Source of the DNA: Opitutales bacterium
Lineage (GTDB): Bacteria > Verrucomicrobiota > Verrucomicrobiia > Opitutales > Opitutaceae
NCBI GenBank assembly: GCA_018700525.1
Contig: JABITN010000020.1
Location: forward strand, 1 to 64,000
Direction: 5' to 3'
Length of the DNA stretch: 64,000 nt
Shown: piece by piece, positions 51,787-60,407 of the stretch
Layout: every line of letters starts with the position of its first letter
How positions within the stretch are numbered: position 1 is the first letter of the stretch
Notes under the pieces: generated by a model
Told to the model about the DNA's origin: nothing
Databases searched by the model: none
Seen by the model: only the letters and a program-made list of their open reading frames with translations
Made by a program: the position numbers and the translations under genes

Positions 51787-54700
51787 ATGAGGACCAATCG
51801 CCCTCGCATTCAACCTTCCCTTAAAATCGCGCTCTTCGCCTTGCTTGCAGCCTGCTTCACACTAAGAGCAACCGCCCAGGCTCAGGATGGATTCAAATCC
51901 ATTTTCAACGGCAAGGACCTCTCTGGATGGGAGGGCCAAGAGGGACTTTGGCGCGTCGAAGACGGTACAATCGTCGGCTCGACTCACGGCGTCACGATCG
52001 AAAACAACACTTTCCTGATCTATCGCAAAGCGGAGGTCGGCAACTTCCACCTGAAACTCGAATTCAAGCTGCAAGGTGACAGCAACTCGGGCATCATGTA
52101 CCGTGCCCAAGACATTGACGGGTTGCCAAACGCACTCTCCGGCCCCCAGCTCGACATTCATCCCAAGCCGGAATACCTTGGCATGTACTACAGCGAAAAA
52201 ACCGGCCGCGGCATTGTAGCCCAACGCGGACAAAAAGTAATGGTACCGGTGGAGCTCAACGCCAAAGGAAAATCCACTCCGAAGGTCACTGGCAAGGTCG
52301 GTAACGATTCCCATTTCAACGTCTTTGATTGGAACACCTACGAAGTCATCGCCGTAGGCAACCGCTCCATCCACAAGATCAATGGCGTGGTCACGGTCGA
52401 CGTGAACGACCGCCATCCCAACACGGCAAAAAAAGGCGTAATCGGTCTTCAATTACACAAAGGCCCCTCCATGCTGGCCTTCGCCAAGGACATCAAACTA
52501 AAACAACTTCGCGGCAAAGAAGCACAGGGGGCCATAAAAGCTGCACTTGCCGATCCTAAAAAGAAGAAGGCCAAAACTGATCCGAACGAAGGCAAGGCGA
52601 TAAACGAAAACCGGGCCACTCCATCGAACCGCATTACAGCTAAACAAGGCTTCCAAGTCGATCTAGTCTACTCCGTCCCCGGCAGCAAACAGGGCTCCTG
52701 GGTCAATCTCTGCCTCGATGGCAAGGGGCGCATTATCGCCAGCGATCAATTCGGCGGTCTCTACCGCTTCCCCGTTCCTGCCGCAGGTGAAACGCTAGAT
52801 CGATCTACGATTGAAAAGGTACCAGTAGATGTCGAAGCGGCCAACGGCATGCTTTGGGCCTTCGATGCGCTTTACCTGGGCGTCAACAATTACAATGACA
52901 ATACCAAGTCCGGCCTTTATCGCCTTACCGATACCAATGGCGACGACCAGCTGGACAAGGTCGAACTCCTCCGCCAAATCTCCGCCCGCGGCGACCACGG
53001 CGTTCATGCGGTTCGCCTTTCCCCTGACGGAAAATCGATCTTCCTCATCACCGGCAACAACACCGAACCCACCGAATTCAGCGACTCGCGCGTCAACACC
53101 AACTGGGGAGAAGACCACCTCCTTCCGCGTATGCCTGACGGACGAGGACACAACCGCGACCGCCTCGCTCCCGCCGGCATCATCTACCAGGTCGATCCCG
53201 ACGGACAAAACTTCGAAGTCTATTCTCACGGCTATCGCAATATTTTCGACGCGGAATTCAACGCCGACGGCGAGCTCTTCACCTACGACGCCGACATGGA
53301 GTACGACTTCAACACTCCCTGGTATCGCCCGACCCGCGTCCTGCACACAGTTAGCGGCTCCGACTACGGCTGGCGCAACGGCACTGGCAAATGGCCCGAA
53401 TGGTATGCTGACACGCTTCCAGCCACAGTTAACATCGGCCCAGGCTCGCCCACCGGAGTCACTTTCGGATACGGAGCCAAGTTCCCAGCCAAATACCAGA
53501 AAGCCCTCTACATCCTCGACTGGAGCTGGGGCAAGATTTACGCAGTTCACCTAAGACCTGACGGCTCTAGCTACACCGGCGAAAAGGAAGACTTCATCAG
53601 CGGAGCGCCCCTTCCCGTAACCGATGCCATCATCAATCCTGCAGATGGCGCCATGTACTTCACCATCGGCGGCCGCAAAGTTCAATCCGGACTCTATCGC
53701 GTCACTTACACCGGCCAAGCGGAAACCGATCCCGTCAAAGCCAAAACCGGCGGACAAAAAGCCCGCAATACTCGCCGTAGTCTTGAAGCGTTTCATGGAA
53801 AAACGGATGCAGACGCCGTTAAGGCAGCTTGGCCGCGCCTCAACCACGAAGACCTCTTCATCCGCTCCGCCGCTCGCGTAGCGATTGAAAGCCAACCCGC
53901 TCGGACATGGATGAATCGCGCCCTCAAGGAAAAGGTCTCCGAACGCCGCATCACCGCTCTGCTGGCCCTCGCTCGAGTCGAAGGCATCGACCCTTTCCAT
54001 CGCGAACGCACAGATCCGCCAGTTAACGACACTCTGCGCGATGACATCCTAACTTCATTGCTGGATATCGACTTCGACGCTCTCGACGAAAACAATCAAC
54101 GCGCCCTGGTCAGAACCTACCAAGTGGTCCTCAACCGCTTTGGCACCCCCAACTCCAGCATCGCCCTACAACTGACCGCCCAACTCGATCAGCAATTCCC
54201 AGCCGCCACAATCGAGCTCAACCAAGTGCTTTGCGAAACCTTGGTCTTTCTCCAATCCCCAACCGTCGCCAAAAAAGCAATCGCCTTGCTGAAGCGAGCG
54301 CCGACTCAAGAAGAGCAACTCGAGTACGCCCGCTCCCTCCGCATGCTCACTGCCGGATGGACCAACCAACTAAGAACCGACTACCTCGAATGGTTTCGCA
54401 ACGCAGCCAACTATCGAGGCGGAGCGTCCTTCGAGATCTTCATCGAAAACATTCGTAATGAAGCCTTGGCTACGCTCACCGCCAAGGAGCGGCACGATCT
54501 CGCCGAAGTGCTGAACCGAAAAGTCGAAAAGAAATCGCCCACCGAAGCGCTCACCGCGAATTTCATGGTGGGCCGAACCTTCCAAAAGAACTGGACGCTC
54601 GACGACCTGGCAGCAGATGCCGAAGCGGGCATGACCGGTCGCAATTTCGAAAACGGCCGAACCATGTTCGCCGGTACCGCTTGCTACGCATGCCATCGCT

Positions 54701-55086
54701 TCCAGAACGCTGGTGGTTCGACTGGACCGGATCTGACTGGATCTGGCGGGCGCTACTCGCCCCGTGACTTCATCGACCAGATCATCAACCCAAGTAAAGA
54801 GGTCAATGAACAGTTCGTACCGATCGTAGTCGAAATGCTCGACGGCCAGACCCACTATGGAGTCGTGGTCAACCTCAACCGAGACTTGGTCACGCTCAAT
54901 ACCGACCTCACCAATCCCAATCAACGCGTCAACGTCGATCGCAAGCAGGTTAAGAGTCTCGAACCATCGAAGGTCTCGCCCATGCCTCCCGCGCTGCTCA
55001 ATATGCTGACCAAAGAGGAGATCCTAGACCTCACAGCCTACGTGCTGAGCGCCGGCAACCCCAACGACGTGCGATTCGCGAATTAA
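51787..55086 (+). CDS. DUF1080-propeller-HEAT-CxxCH fusion protein, secreted
   Basis: A 1099-residue secreted protein (leader MRTNRPRIQPSLKIALFALLAACFTLRATAQAQ). Residues ~34-245 are a DUF1080 (3-keto-disaccharide hydrolase-like) domain (FKSIFNGKDLSGWEG, YRAQDIDGLPNALSGPQLDIH, NVFDWNTYEVIAVGNR). After a Lys-rich linker (about 250-275) comes a glucose/sorbosone-dehydrogenase-like propeller (GSWVNLCLDGKGRIIASDQFGGLYR, SHGYRNIFDAEFNADGELF, YGWRNGTGKWPEWY). A HEAT-like helical region and a c-type heme site CYACH (Cys966, Cys969, His970) follow. Putting the hydrolase-type and dehydrogenase-type domains in one chain suggests sequential oxidation and hydrolysis of glycosides through a 3-keto intermediate. 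That is inference from known family chemistry. Confidence 0.88.
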   Translation: MRTNRPRIQPSLKIALFALLAACFTLRATAQAQDGFKSIFNGKDLSGWEGQEGLWRVEDGTIVGSTHGVTIENNTFLIYRKAEVGNFHLKLEFKLQGDSNSGIMYRAQDIDGLPNALSGPQLDIHPKPEYLGMYYSEKTGRGIVAQRGQKVMVPVELNAKGKSTPKVTGKVGNDSHFNVFDWNTYEVIAVGNRSIHKINGVVTVDVNDRHPNTAKKGVIGLQLHKGPSMLAFAKDIKLKQLRGKEAQGAIKAALADPKKKKAKTDPNEGKAINENRATPSNRITAKQGFQVDLVYSVPGSKQGSWVNLCLDGKGRIIASDQFGGLYRFPVPAAGETLDRSTIEKVPVDVEAANGMLWAFDALYLGVNNYNDNTKSGLYRLTDTNGDDQLDKVELLRQISARGDHGVHAVRLSPDGKSIFLITGNNTEPTEFSDSRVNTNWGEDHLLPRMPDGRGHNRDRLAPAGIIYQVDPDGQNFEVYSHGYRNIFDAEFNADGELFTYDADMEYDFNTPWYRPTRVLHTVSGSDYGWRNGTGKWPEWYADTLPATVNIGPGSPTGVTFGYGAKFPAKYQKALYILDWSWGKIYAVHLRPDGSSYTGEKEDFISGAPLPVTDAIINPADGAMYFTIGGRKVQSGLYRVTYTGQAETDPVKAKTGGQKARNTRRSLEAFHGKTDADAVKAAWPRLNHEDLFIRSAARVAIESQPARTWMNRALKEKVSERRITALLALARVEGIDPFHRERTDPPVNDTLRDDILTSLLDIDFDALDENNQRALVRTYQVVLNRFGTPNSSIALQLTAQLDQQFPAATIELNQVLCETLVFLQSPTVAKKAIALLKRAPTQEEQLEYARSLRMLTAGWTNQLRTDYLEWFRNAANYRGGASFEIFIENIRNEALATLTAKERHDLAEVLNRKVEKKSPTEALTANFMVGRTFQKNWTLDDLAADAEAGMTGRNFENGRTMFAGTACYACHRFQNAGGSTGPDLTGSGGRYSPRDFIDQIINPSKEVNEQFVPIVVEMLDGQTHYGVVVNLNRDLVTLNTDLTNPNQRVNVDRKQVKSLEPSKVSPMPPALLNMLTKEEILDLTAYVLSAGNPNDVRFAN

Positions 55087-55105
55087 AGTCACGCAATCCA
55101 GGTAA

Positions 55106-55130
55106 TAGGGAGGACTCGCCGAGGACTCGG
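55106..55130. repeat. REP-like repeat family B, copy 3
   Basis: GGAGGACTCGCCGAGGACTC preceded by TAG, with GACTC/GAG arms like the copies in and after glcE. It lies 20 bp beyond the stop of the DUF1080 fusion gene. Confidence 0.65.
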
Positions 55131-55147
55131 AATCTTGCAGCGATTTC

Positions 55148-55166
55148 CTCACTCAAAGCCGCTAAG
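55148..55166. repeat. Half-copy of the 20 bp inverted-repeat end
   Basis: CTCACTCAAAGCCGCTAAG differs at a few positions from the arm CTCACGCGAAGCCGCTAAGA of the element at 31041-31176. No partner arm is visible nearby. Confidence 0.45.
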
Positions 55167-55279
55167 TCATTGCAGACACCCTCTCCAAGGAGATGCCCAA
55201 GATCTACTACAAACAAAGATAGCCTAACAATGTCACCACGCCCCGTTGTTGGAGAACCTACGATCCAGAATCACAGCCC

Positions 55280-56560
55280 CTACTCTGCATTCCCAATCTT
55301 CCACAAGTGGTGACGGGTCCGGAGATAAATAAGATCGTCGACAATCGCAGGAGTCGCCAGCGTTTCTTCTTCCATTTCGATTTGGGAAATAATCTCACAT
55401 CCCTCATCACTGACCCGAAGCACATAGAAGAGCCCTTCCTCGCTAACGACGTACAATAGATCGTCTCCCACTAAAACTGGGGAAGCCGAAAACATCCCCT
55501 TCAACGATTCCATCCAACGCTTCTCGCCCGTTTCCGCGTTGAGACTTTGCAACCGCCCAGCATCTTCTAGCGTGAGTATGTTGCCATTAACGAAATTCGG
55601 CGACGGCGATTTCGGCATACTCTTATGATACATCCATTTGACATGCGTATCGGTTAAATCCCCAGTCGCCCCATCGACCCGAATCGCATACACGCTAGGC
55701 CGCGCGAAACCAGTTCCCATATAAATAACGCCGTCCACGAAAATGGGACGAGTCGCCATCGAATAACCCATCTTATACCGAACGATCCACAGTTCTTTGC
55801 CATCCTCAGGACGGTAAGAGCCCACCATGCCGCTGCCAGGGCTAATGATTTCCTTGCGCCCATTATTCTCGATAAGCAATGGCGTGCCATGCGAGAAATT
55901 ATTTTTCACCTGGTGGCTTCTAACCGTTTTCCAGGCCACTTTTCCCGTTTTCTTGTAAAGAGCCATAATCGCAGGCTCATCAAAGCTATCGACCGTGAAA
56001 ACAAGAAGATCATCCACTACGATAGGCGTGCCGCCAGCTCCATTCTTAGACCTATAAGTGGCATCATACTTCCAAAGCGTCTCTCCCGTCTCGAAGTCCA
56101 AAGCCACTGTTCCCATGTGGGCGAAATGAGCGTAAATCACGCCCTCGTCGATAGCGACCGTTGGACTAGCTAAACTGTTTTTCTCGTTCCGATCCTCAGC
56201 TTCCTCAACCGTCGCCTGCAACACGGTCTTGATCCAAATGATCTCTCCCGTCTCGGCATCAACCTGGAGAACCTTCAGATCATGCATCTCATCCACGACC
56301 TCCTCGATTCCCGTCGTCAGTACGATCTTGCCGTCAACCAATATAGGCGAGGACCAACCGCGTCCCGGAATTTCCGCCTTCCAAACGATGTTCTCTTTCG
56401 TCGACCAATCCGTAGGAACATTTCGCGCTTCTGAAACGCCCTGTTCTCCAGGACCTCGGTACTTCGGCCATTCGACATTGCCGTCGGCTATCTTTTCTTT
56501 CGGAGCACATGCTACTAAACACGCAATTACTAAAAGGGATATCAGGGGTAAAAACTTCAT
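55280..56560 (-). CDS. PQQ-like beta-propeller lipoprotein
   Basis: A 426-residue lipoprotein starting MKFLPLIS at 56560, with a lipobox (ACLVAC). The body is PQQ-like WD-type propeller repeats: WPKYRGPGEQGVSE, NIVWKAEIPGRGWSSPILVDGKIVLTTG, TVALDFETGETLWKYDATYRSKNGAGGTPIVVDDLLVFTVD, GKVAWKTVRSHQVKNNFSHGTPLLIENNGRKEIISPGSGMVGSYRPEDGKELW and a final YLRTRHHLWKIG. The family is common in Planctomycetes and Verrucomicrobia (outer-membrane or periplasmic, function unknown). The true dehydrogenase residues for PQQ are not evident, so it is more likely a scaffold or binding protein. Compare the two decayed propeller genes elsewhere in the window; this one is intact. Confidence 0.85.
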   Translation of the reverse strand: MKFLPLISLLVIACLVACAPKEKIADGNVEWPKYRGPGEQGVSEARNVPTDWSTKENIVWKAEIPGRGWSSPILVDGKIVLTTGIEEVVDEMHDLKVLQVDAETGEIIWIKTVLQATVEEAEDRNEKNSLASPTVAIDEGVIYAHFAHMGTVALDFETGETLWKYDATYRSKNGAGGTPIVVDDLLVFTVDSFDEPAIMALYKKTGKVAWKTVRSHQVKNNFSHGTPLLIENNGRKEIISPGSGMVGSYRPEDGKELWIVRYKMGYSMATRPIFVDGVIYMGTGFARPSVYAIRVDGATGDLTDTHVKWMYHKSMPKSPSPNFVNGNILTLEDAGRLQSLNAETGEKRWMESLKGMFSASPVLVGDDLLYVVSEEGLFYVLRVSDEGCEIISQIEMEEETLATPAIVDDLIYLRTRHHLWKIGNAE

Positions 56561-56626
56561 AAGCAAAGAATCCCCACATTGATTCCCCAAACCCCGCCCC
56601 AAGTCAATCTATGACTCTTTCCACAA

Positions 56627-56655
56627 GTAGCTACGCGAGGGACGCGCATGAATCC
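56627..56655. repeat. REP-like repeat family A, copy 5
   Basis: GTAGCTACGCGAGGGACGCG followed by CATGAATCC, a slightly decayed family A unit just downstream of the sigma-54 activator gene. Confidence 0.7.
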
Positions 56656-56664
56656 AATCGCCCA

Positions 56665-58137
56665 TCAACTGCCCTTCAAACCATTTTTAGCCACATATGA
56701 CGCCAAGGTCGTAGGTTTCATCTCCAACAATGCCGCCGCTCCATTCGGACCGTAGATCTTCCAGTCAGCCATTTTCAATGCGCCTCGAACGTTCTCGCTC
56801 ACGCACCGCTTCATCTCCGCATCAGTCAGCACTTCCTGCTCTTCAGAACCATCCACAAACGACCCCTTACCGGAAGGCGTCTCGAACAATTCGAAACGAA
56901 GCGCCTTTCCTGTCGCCGTCATCGTCGCCCGCTCGATCACATTCTGCAACTCACGGGCATTTCCCGGCCAATCGTAGCGCTGAAGCTGCTCCAAGTTCGC
57001 TTTCGTCAATCGAGGCGAAGGTCGATTAAAGTGCTTTTTCGCCGCCAATAAGAACTTCGTTGCCAAGTCCGCTACATCCTCGCGGCGATCCCTCAGCGGA
57101 GCCACCTGAATCGGAAATACATTAATCCGATAATACAAATCTTCGCGAAACCCACCTTCCCGCATCTCTTTTTTCAAATTCCTATTCGTCGCCGCAACGA
57201 TTCGCGTATCCACTTTTATAGATCGGCTCTCTCCCACGCGTTCGAACTCCCGTTCCTGCAACACGCGGAGCAACTTGCTCTGCATCGAAGGCGGCAACTC
57301 TCCTATCTCATCGAGAAAAAGCGTTCCCTTATCCGCCAATTCGAACGATCCTGCCCGATCGCTCGTCGCTCCCTTAAACGCTCCTTTCACATGCCCGAAA
57401 AACTCGCTCTCAAACAAGTCCTTCGGAATCGCCGGACAATTAACTTTTATGAACGGACCCGAACTTCGATCGCTCAAATGATGAATTGCCCGGGCCAAGA
57501 GCTCCTTCCCGGTTCCCGTCTCGCCCGTAATCAAAACACTCGCCGAAGTCGGAGCCACTGTTTCCACCCGCATCAATGCGTTCCCAATGGCCGACGATTG
57601 ACCCACGATGTTCTCGAAATTATTTTGAAGCTTTATCTCCTCCTGCAGGTAGGTGTTCTCCGCGGCTAATCGGTCTTTCAACTTTTGCACCTTCCCCAAC
57701 GCCTTTCGAAGATTTTCCTCCGATTCCTTTAGCGGCGTCAGATTTCGAAAGACCACCACAGCGCCGATCAAATTCCCGCTCTTCCAAATCGGCGTGCTCG
57801 TATATTCGACATTCAAGCTCGTTCCATCCTTACGCCAAAAAACGTCCCCGCACACCGAATGAACCTTCCCGTCGCTAAACGCCGCGTAAATCGGACAGGT
57901 CTTCGCCGAATAACTCGATCCATCCGGATGCGAATGGTGAATCAAATCGTGAGACGATACGCCCAACATCTCTTCCTGACTGTAGCCAATCATCTCGCAT
58001 GCAGCGGGATTCGCGAAGGTCGTTCGACCATTCGCATCCAATCCGAATATCCCATCGCCCGCGGAATTCAAAATCAACTCTCCTAGAAGCGAACCAAAAT
58101 TCGACTCCATCTTCGAACCTTCCGCATAGAAATCCAT
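56665..58137 (-). CDS. PAS-domain sigma-54-dependent transcriptional activator
   Basis: A 490-residue regulator. Residues ~15-135 form a PAS domain (DGIFGLDANGRTTFANPAACEMIGYSQEEMLG), and 136-175 a coiled coil. The AAA+ sigma-54 interaction domain spans 180-415, with Walker A GETGTGKE (205-212), Walker B GTLFLDEIGE (271-280) and FREDLYYRINVFPI. The C-terminus is a Fis-type helix-turn-helix (GAAALLEMKPTTLASYVAKNGL). The sigma-54 contact loop, usually GAFTGA, here reads GAFKGA (252-257). It should activate an RpoN promoter. It is divergent from cysI, and the gap holds two perfect palindromes plus a -24/-12 element, so cysI is the likely target. The PAS ligand is unknown. Confidence 0.93.
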   Translation of the reverse strand: MDFYAEGSKMESNFGSLLGELILNSAGDGIFGLDANGRTTFANPAACEMIGYSQEEMLGVSSHDLIHHSHPDGSSYSAKTCPIYAAFSDGKVHSVCGDVFWRKDGTSLNVEYTSTPIWKSGNLIGAVVVFRNLTPLKESEENLRKALGKVQKLKDRLAAENTYLQEEIKLQNNFENIVGQSSAIGNALMRVETVAPTSASVLITGETGTGKELLARAIHHLSDRSSGPFIKVNCPAIPKDLFESEFFGHVKGAFKGATSDRAGSFELADKGTLFLDEIGELPPSMQSKLLRVLQEREFERVGESRSIKVDTRIVAATNRNLKKEMREGGFREDLYYRINVFPIQVAPLRDRREDVADLATKFLLAAKKHFNRPSPRLTKANLEQLQRYDWPGNARELQNVIERATMTATGKALRFELFETPSGKGSFVDGSEEQEVLTDAEMKRCVSENVRGALKMADWKIYGPNGAAALLEMKPTTLASYVAKNGLKGS

Positions 58138-58149
58138 AAGACGATATGA

Positions 58150-58200
58150 AACGAAATTTCGTTCTTTACAACTACTTTTCGTTATAAACGAAATTTCGTT
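58150..58200. promoter_or_regulatory. Twin 14 bp palindromes, probable activator binding sites
   Basis: AACGAAATTTCGTT occurs exactly at 58150-58163 and again at 58187-58200, centres 37 bp apart. Between them TTTCGTT (58177-58183) pairs with the start of the second site across ATA, giving a further overlapping palindrome. They start 13 bp from the activator's own ATG and about 95-145 bp upstream of the predicted cysI start of transcription. That is the normal distance for an enhancer-binding protein, and it also allows autoregulation. Confidence 0.8.
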
Positions 58201-58268
58201 GTAAATAAAAGCCCTAAAACTCCTCGCAACCCGCTTTTAAATAGGAACCTATAACTATTTCATCAGTC

Positions 58269-58284
58269 TCGCACGTTGATTGCA
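58269..58284 (+). promoter_or_regulatory. Putative sigma-54 (-24/-12) promoter for cysI
   Basis: TCGCACG, four bases, then TTGCA. Against the consensus TGGCACG-N4-TTGCA there is one mismatch (the first G of GG is C), and the GG-to-GC spacing is the required 10 bp. Transcription would start near 58295, about 26 bp before the cysI ATG. Confidence 0.65.
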
Positions 58285-58320
58285 AAGAGCTCTAATAACC
58301 TTTTTGAACCGTCACATTGA

Positions 58321-60030
58321 ATGAAATCTGAAAATCCAGTAGTCACTCCACCCGTTATTTCCCACGAGCCCAAGAAACTGGTGAAAAACGAAGCCCTCAA
58401 AGAATCCAGCGATTATCTTCGCGGCGGATTGCTGGACGGACTTAAAGACACGTCCACTGGCGCCCTGTCCCGTAACGACACCCTGCTTTCTAAATTCCAC
58501 GGAATCTATCAGCAAGACGACCGCGACGTCCGAAAAAAGCTCAGGAGGCAGAAACACGAGCCTGCCTACAGCTTCATGATTCGAGTTCGGGCCCCGGGCG
58601 GAATGTGCTCGACCGATCAATGGCTAGCGATGGACCGGATCGCCGCAACTTACGCCAACCCATCGTTAAAGCTCACGACCAGACAAGCTATTCAATTTCA
58701 TGGCGTTATCAAAACCAATCTCAAAGCGAGCATTCAGAAGATCAATCATGCTTTAATGGATACGCTCGCAGCCTGCGGCGACGTCAATCGCAACGTCATG
58801 TGCTGCCCCAATCCTCACGATCCCGGCATACACGCGGAGGTTCTCCAAGCGACGCGCGACATCAGCGAACGCCTCACACCGAAAACCAATGCCTACCACG
58901 ACATCTGGCTCACGGATCAGTCCGGCGAAAACATAAAAATAACGCACGACGCCGAACCTATCTACGGAAAGACCTACCTACCACGAAAGTTCAAAATCGT
59001 GATCGCCATCCCACCCAGCAATGACGTCGATGTCTATGCTCACGACCTCGGATTCATCGCTATCGTAAAAGAGGGCACCCTCCAAGGCTACAACGTTACC
59101 GCTGGCGGCGGCATGGCCATGTCGCACGGCAACGAGAGAACCTACCCTCGCCTGGCCCGTCTAATTGGATTTTGCAAACCGGATCAAATCGTAGACGTCG
59201 CCGAGGCGGTCGTCACGGTCCAACGCGACTACGGCGACCGAAGCAATCGCAAACACGCCCGCCTAAAGTACACTATAGATGACTATGGCATCGACTGGTT
59301 TCGCGACGAAACAGAATCCCGCCTCGGCTACCAACTTGCTCCGATCCAAGAATTCACCTTCGAAAATAGTCAGGACCGCTACGGTTGGGTCGAAGGCGAA
59401 GACGGCCATCGCCACCTAACCCTCTTCATCCAAAACGGACGCGTCCGCGATGACGGAGGATCCTCTTTGCGTACCGCCCTTCGCGAAATCGCTCGTATCC
59501 ACAAAGGCCATTTTCGCCTGACGCCCAATCAAAACCTCATCGTCGCCAACGTTCGAGAAAACGATCGAATATCCATCGAAAGCATTCTCGAACATCACCG
59601 AGTGGTCGCAGCCCAAAACCACTCAGCCCTTCGGCTCAACTCAATGTCCTGCGTGGCCCTACCGACTTGCAGCCTTGCCCTCGCGGAAAGCGAACGCGTC
59701 ATTCCCCAACTCATTGCCGAACTCGAACGAATTCTCGAGATTCACGATCTCGAAAAAGAAGCCATCACCCTTCGGATGACCGGCTGCCCAAACGGTTGTG
59801 CCCGACCGCATCTTGCCGAAATCGGAATCGTTGGACGAGCCCCCGGCAAATACAACCTATACCTCGGAGGCGGCTTCCACGGCGATCGACTGGGCACCCT
59901 TTTCAAAGAATCGCTCACGCTCGAAGAAATAACAGACCAGCTAGACCCAATCCTAGGCACCTATAAAGACGAGCGACAACCCGACGAACGATTCGGCGAC
60001 TTCTGCCTCCGAACGAAAATCGTAGTCTAG
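58321..60030 (+). CDS. cysI: Assimilatory sulfite reductase hemoprotein subunit
   Basis: A 569-residue protein, the length of E. coli CysI (570), and collinear with it: SDYLRGGLLDGLKD, LLSKFHGIYQQDDRDVRK, KLTTRQAIQFHGVIK, NRNVMCCPNP, PIYGKTYLPRKFKIVIAIPP and HFRLTPNQNLIVANV. The four cysteines that hold the coupled siroheme/4Fe-4S centre are Cys444, Cys450 (CVALPTC), Cys489 and Cys493 (TGCPNGC). It reduces sulfite to sulfide for cysteine synthesis. Nitrite reductases of the same superfamily differ at CVALPTC and are less likely. No cysJ or other cys gene is in the window. The upstream gap carries a sigma-54 promoter and palindromic activator sites. Confidence 0.94.
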   Translation: MKSENPVVTPPVISHEPKKLVKNEALKESSDYLRGGLLDGLKDTSTGALSRNDTLLSKFHGIYQQDDRDVRKKLRRQKHEPAYSFMIRVRAPGGMCSTDQWLAMDRIAATYANPSLKLTTRQAIQFHGVIKTNLKASIQKINHALMDTLAACGDVNRNVMCCPNPHDPGIHAEVLQATRDISERLTPKTNAYHDIWLTDQSGENIKITHDAEPIYGKTYLPRKFKIVIAIPPSNDVDVYAHDLGFIAIVKEGTLQGYNVTAGGGMAMSHGNERTYPRLARLIGFCKPDQIVDVAEAVVTVQRDYGDRSNRKHARLKYTIDDYGIDWFRDETESRLGYQLAPIQEFTFENSQDRYGWVEGEDGHRHLTLFIQNGRVRDDGGSSLRTALREIARIHKGHFRLTPNQNLIVANVRENDRISIESILEHHRVVAAQNHSALRLNSMSCVALPTCSLALAESERVIPQLIAELERILEIHDLEKEAITLRMTGCPNGCARPHLAEIGIVGRAPGKYNLYLGGGFHGDRLGTLFKESLTLEEITDQLDPILGTYKDERQPDERFGDFCLRTKIVV

Positions 60031-60072
60031 CGGTCCGGCGGGCCCAATACTGCCATCTCCCAATTTGCCACA

Positions 60073-60258
60073 ATGAAACCCGAAGAAACCAAACGTAAAA
60101 TCCGTTGGTCGATACTATCGTCCATCATAACCTCAACCATCCTCGCAGCGCTCACCTACTTCGTCCTGCCTGATATGAGGATCGCTTTCTACTTCCTCAT
60201 GTGGTTCGGAACCTTCTTCGTTTGGTGGATGTGGACCATGATGGCCACACACTATTAA
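60073..60258 (+). CDS. Small two-helix membrane protein
   Basis: A 61-residue protein beginning 42 bp after cysI. A basic N-terminus (MKPEETKRKIRW) precedes two membrane segments (about 14-31 and 37-55), the second rich in Trp/Phe/Met (FYFLMWFGTFFVWWMWTMM). I recognise no family. The spacing and direction suggest co-transcription with cysI. It might be an accessory of the reductase or of an electron donor, but nothing in the sequence proves this. Confidence 0.6.
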   Translation: MKPEETKRKIRWSILSSIITSTILAALTYFVLPDMRIAFYFLMWFGTFFVWWMWTMMATHY

Positions 60259-60292
60259 CGGCCTACGCAGGGCAAACGCGCCCATCCGCCTA

Positions 60293-60325
60293 GGAGCTAC
60301 GCAAGAGAATCACCTGGACTCGCGC
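60293..60325. repeat. Degenerate REP-like family A copy
   Basis: GAGCTACGCAAGAGAATCAC followed by CTGGACTCGCGC keeps the outer parts of the family A palindrome with changes in the centre. It lies between the small membrane protein gene and the ECF sigma factor gene. Confidence 0.5.
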
Positions 60326-60407
60326 ATCTTTCTCTGAAAAAACTTTTCCCACAAAAAAACGTTAACCTTTTGCTGAAAAATGGGATTTGCCATGTAACCC
60401 TTACTCC

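Noticed and set aside
52795-53550. Long open frame (251 codons) on the minus strand inside the DUF1080 fusion gene
   Set aside because: It is antisense to a well-supported gene, has compositionally biased Val/Gly/Asp-rich sequence and matches no family; it is a shadow of the C-rich coding strand.
58321-60030. Ferredoxin-nitrite reductase (nirA)
   Set aside because: The cysteine motif CVALPTC, the length and the collinearity match the sulfite reductase hemoprotein CysI instead.
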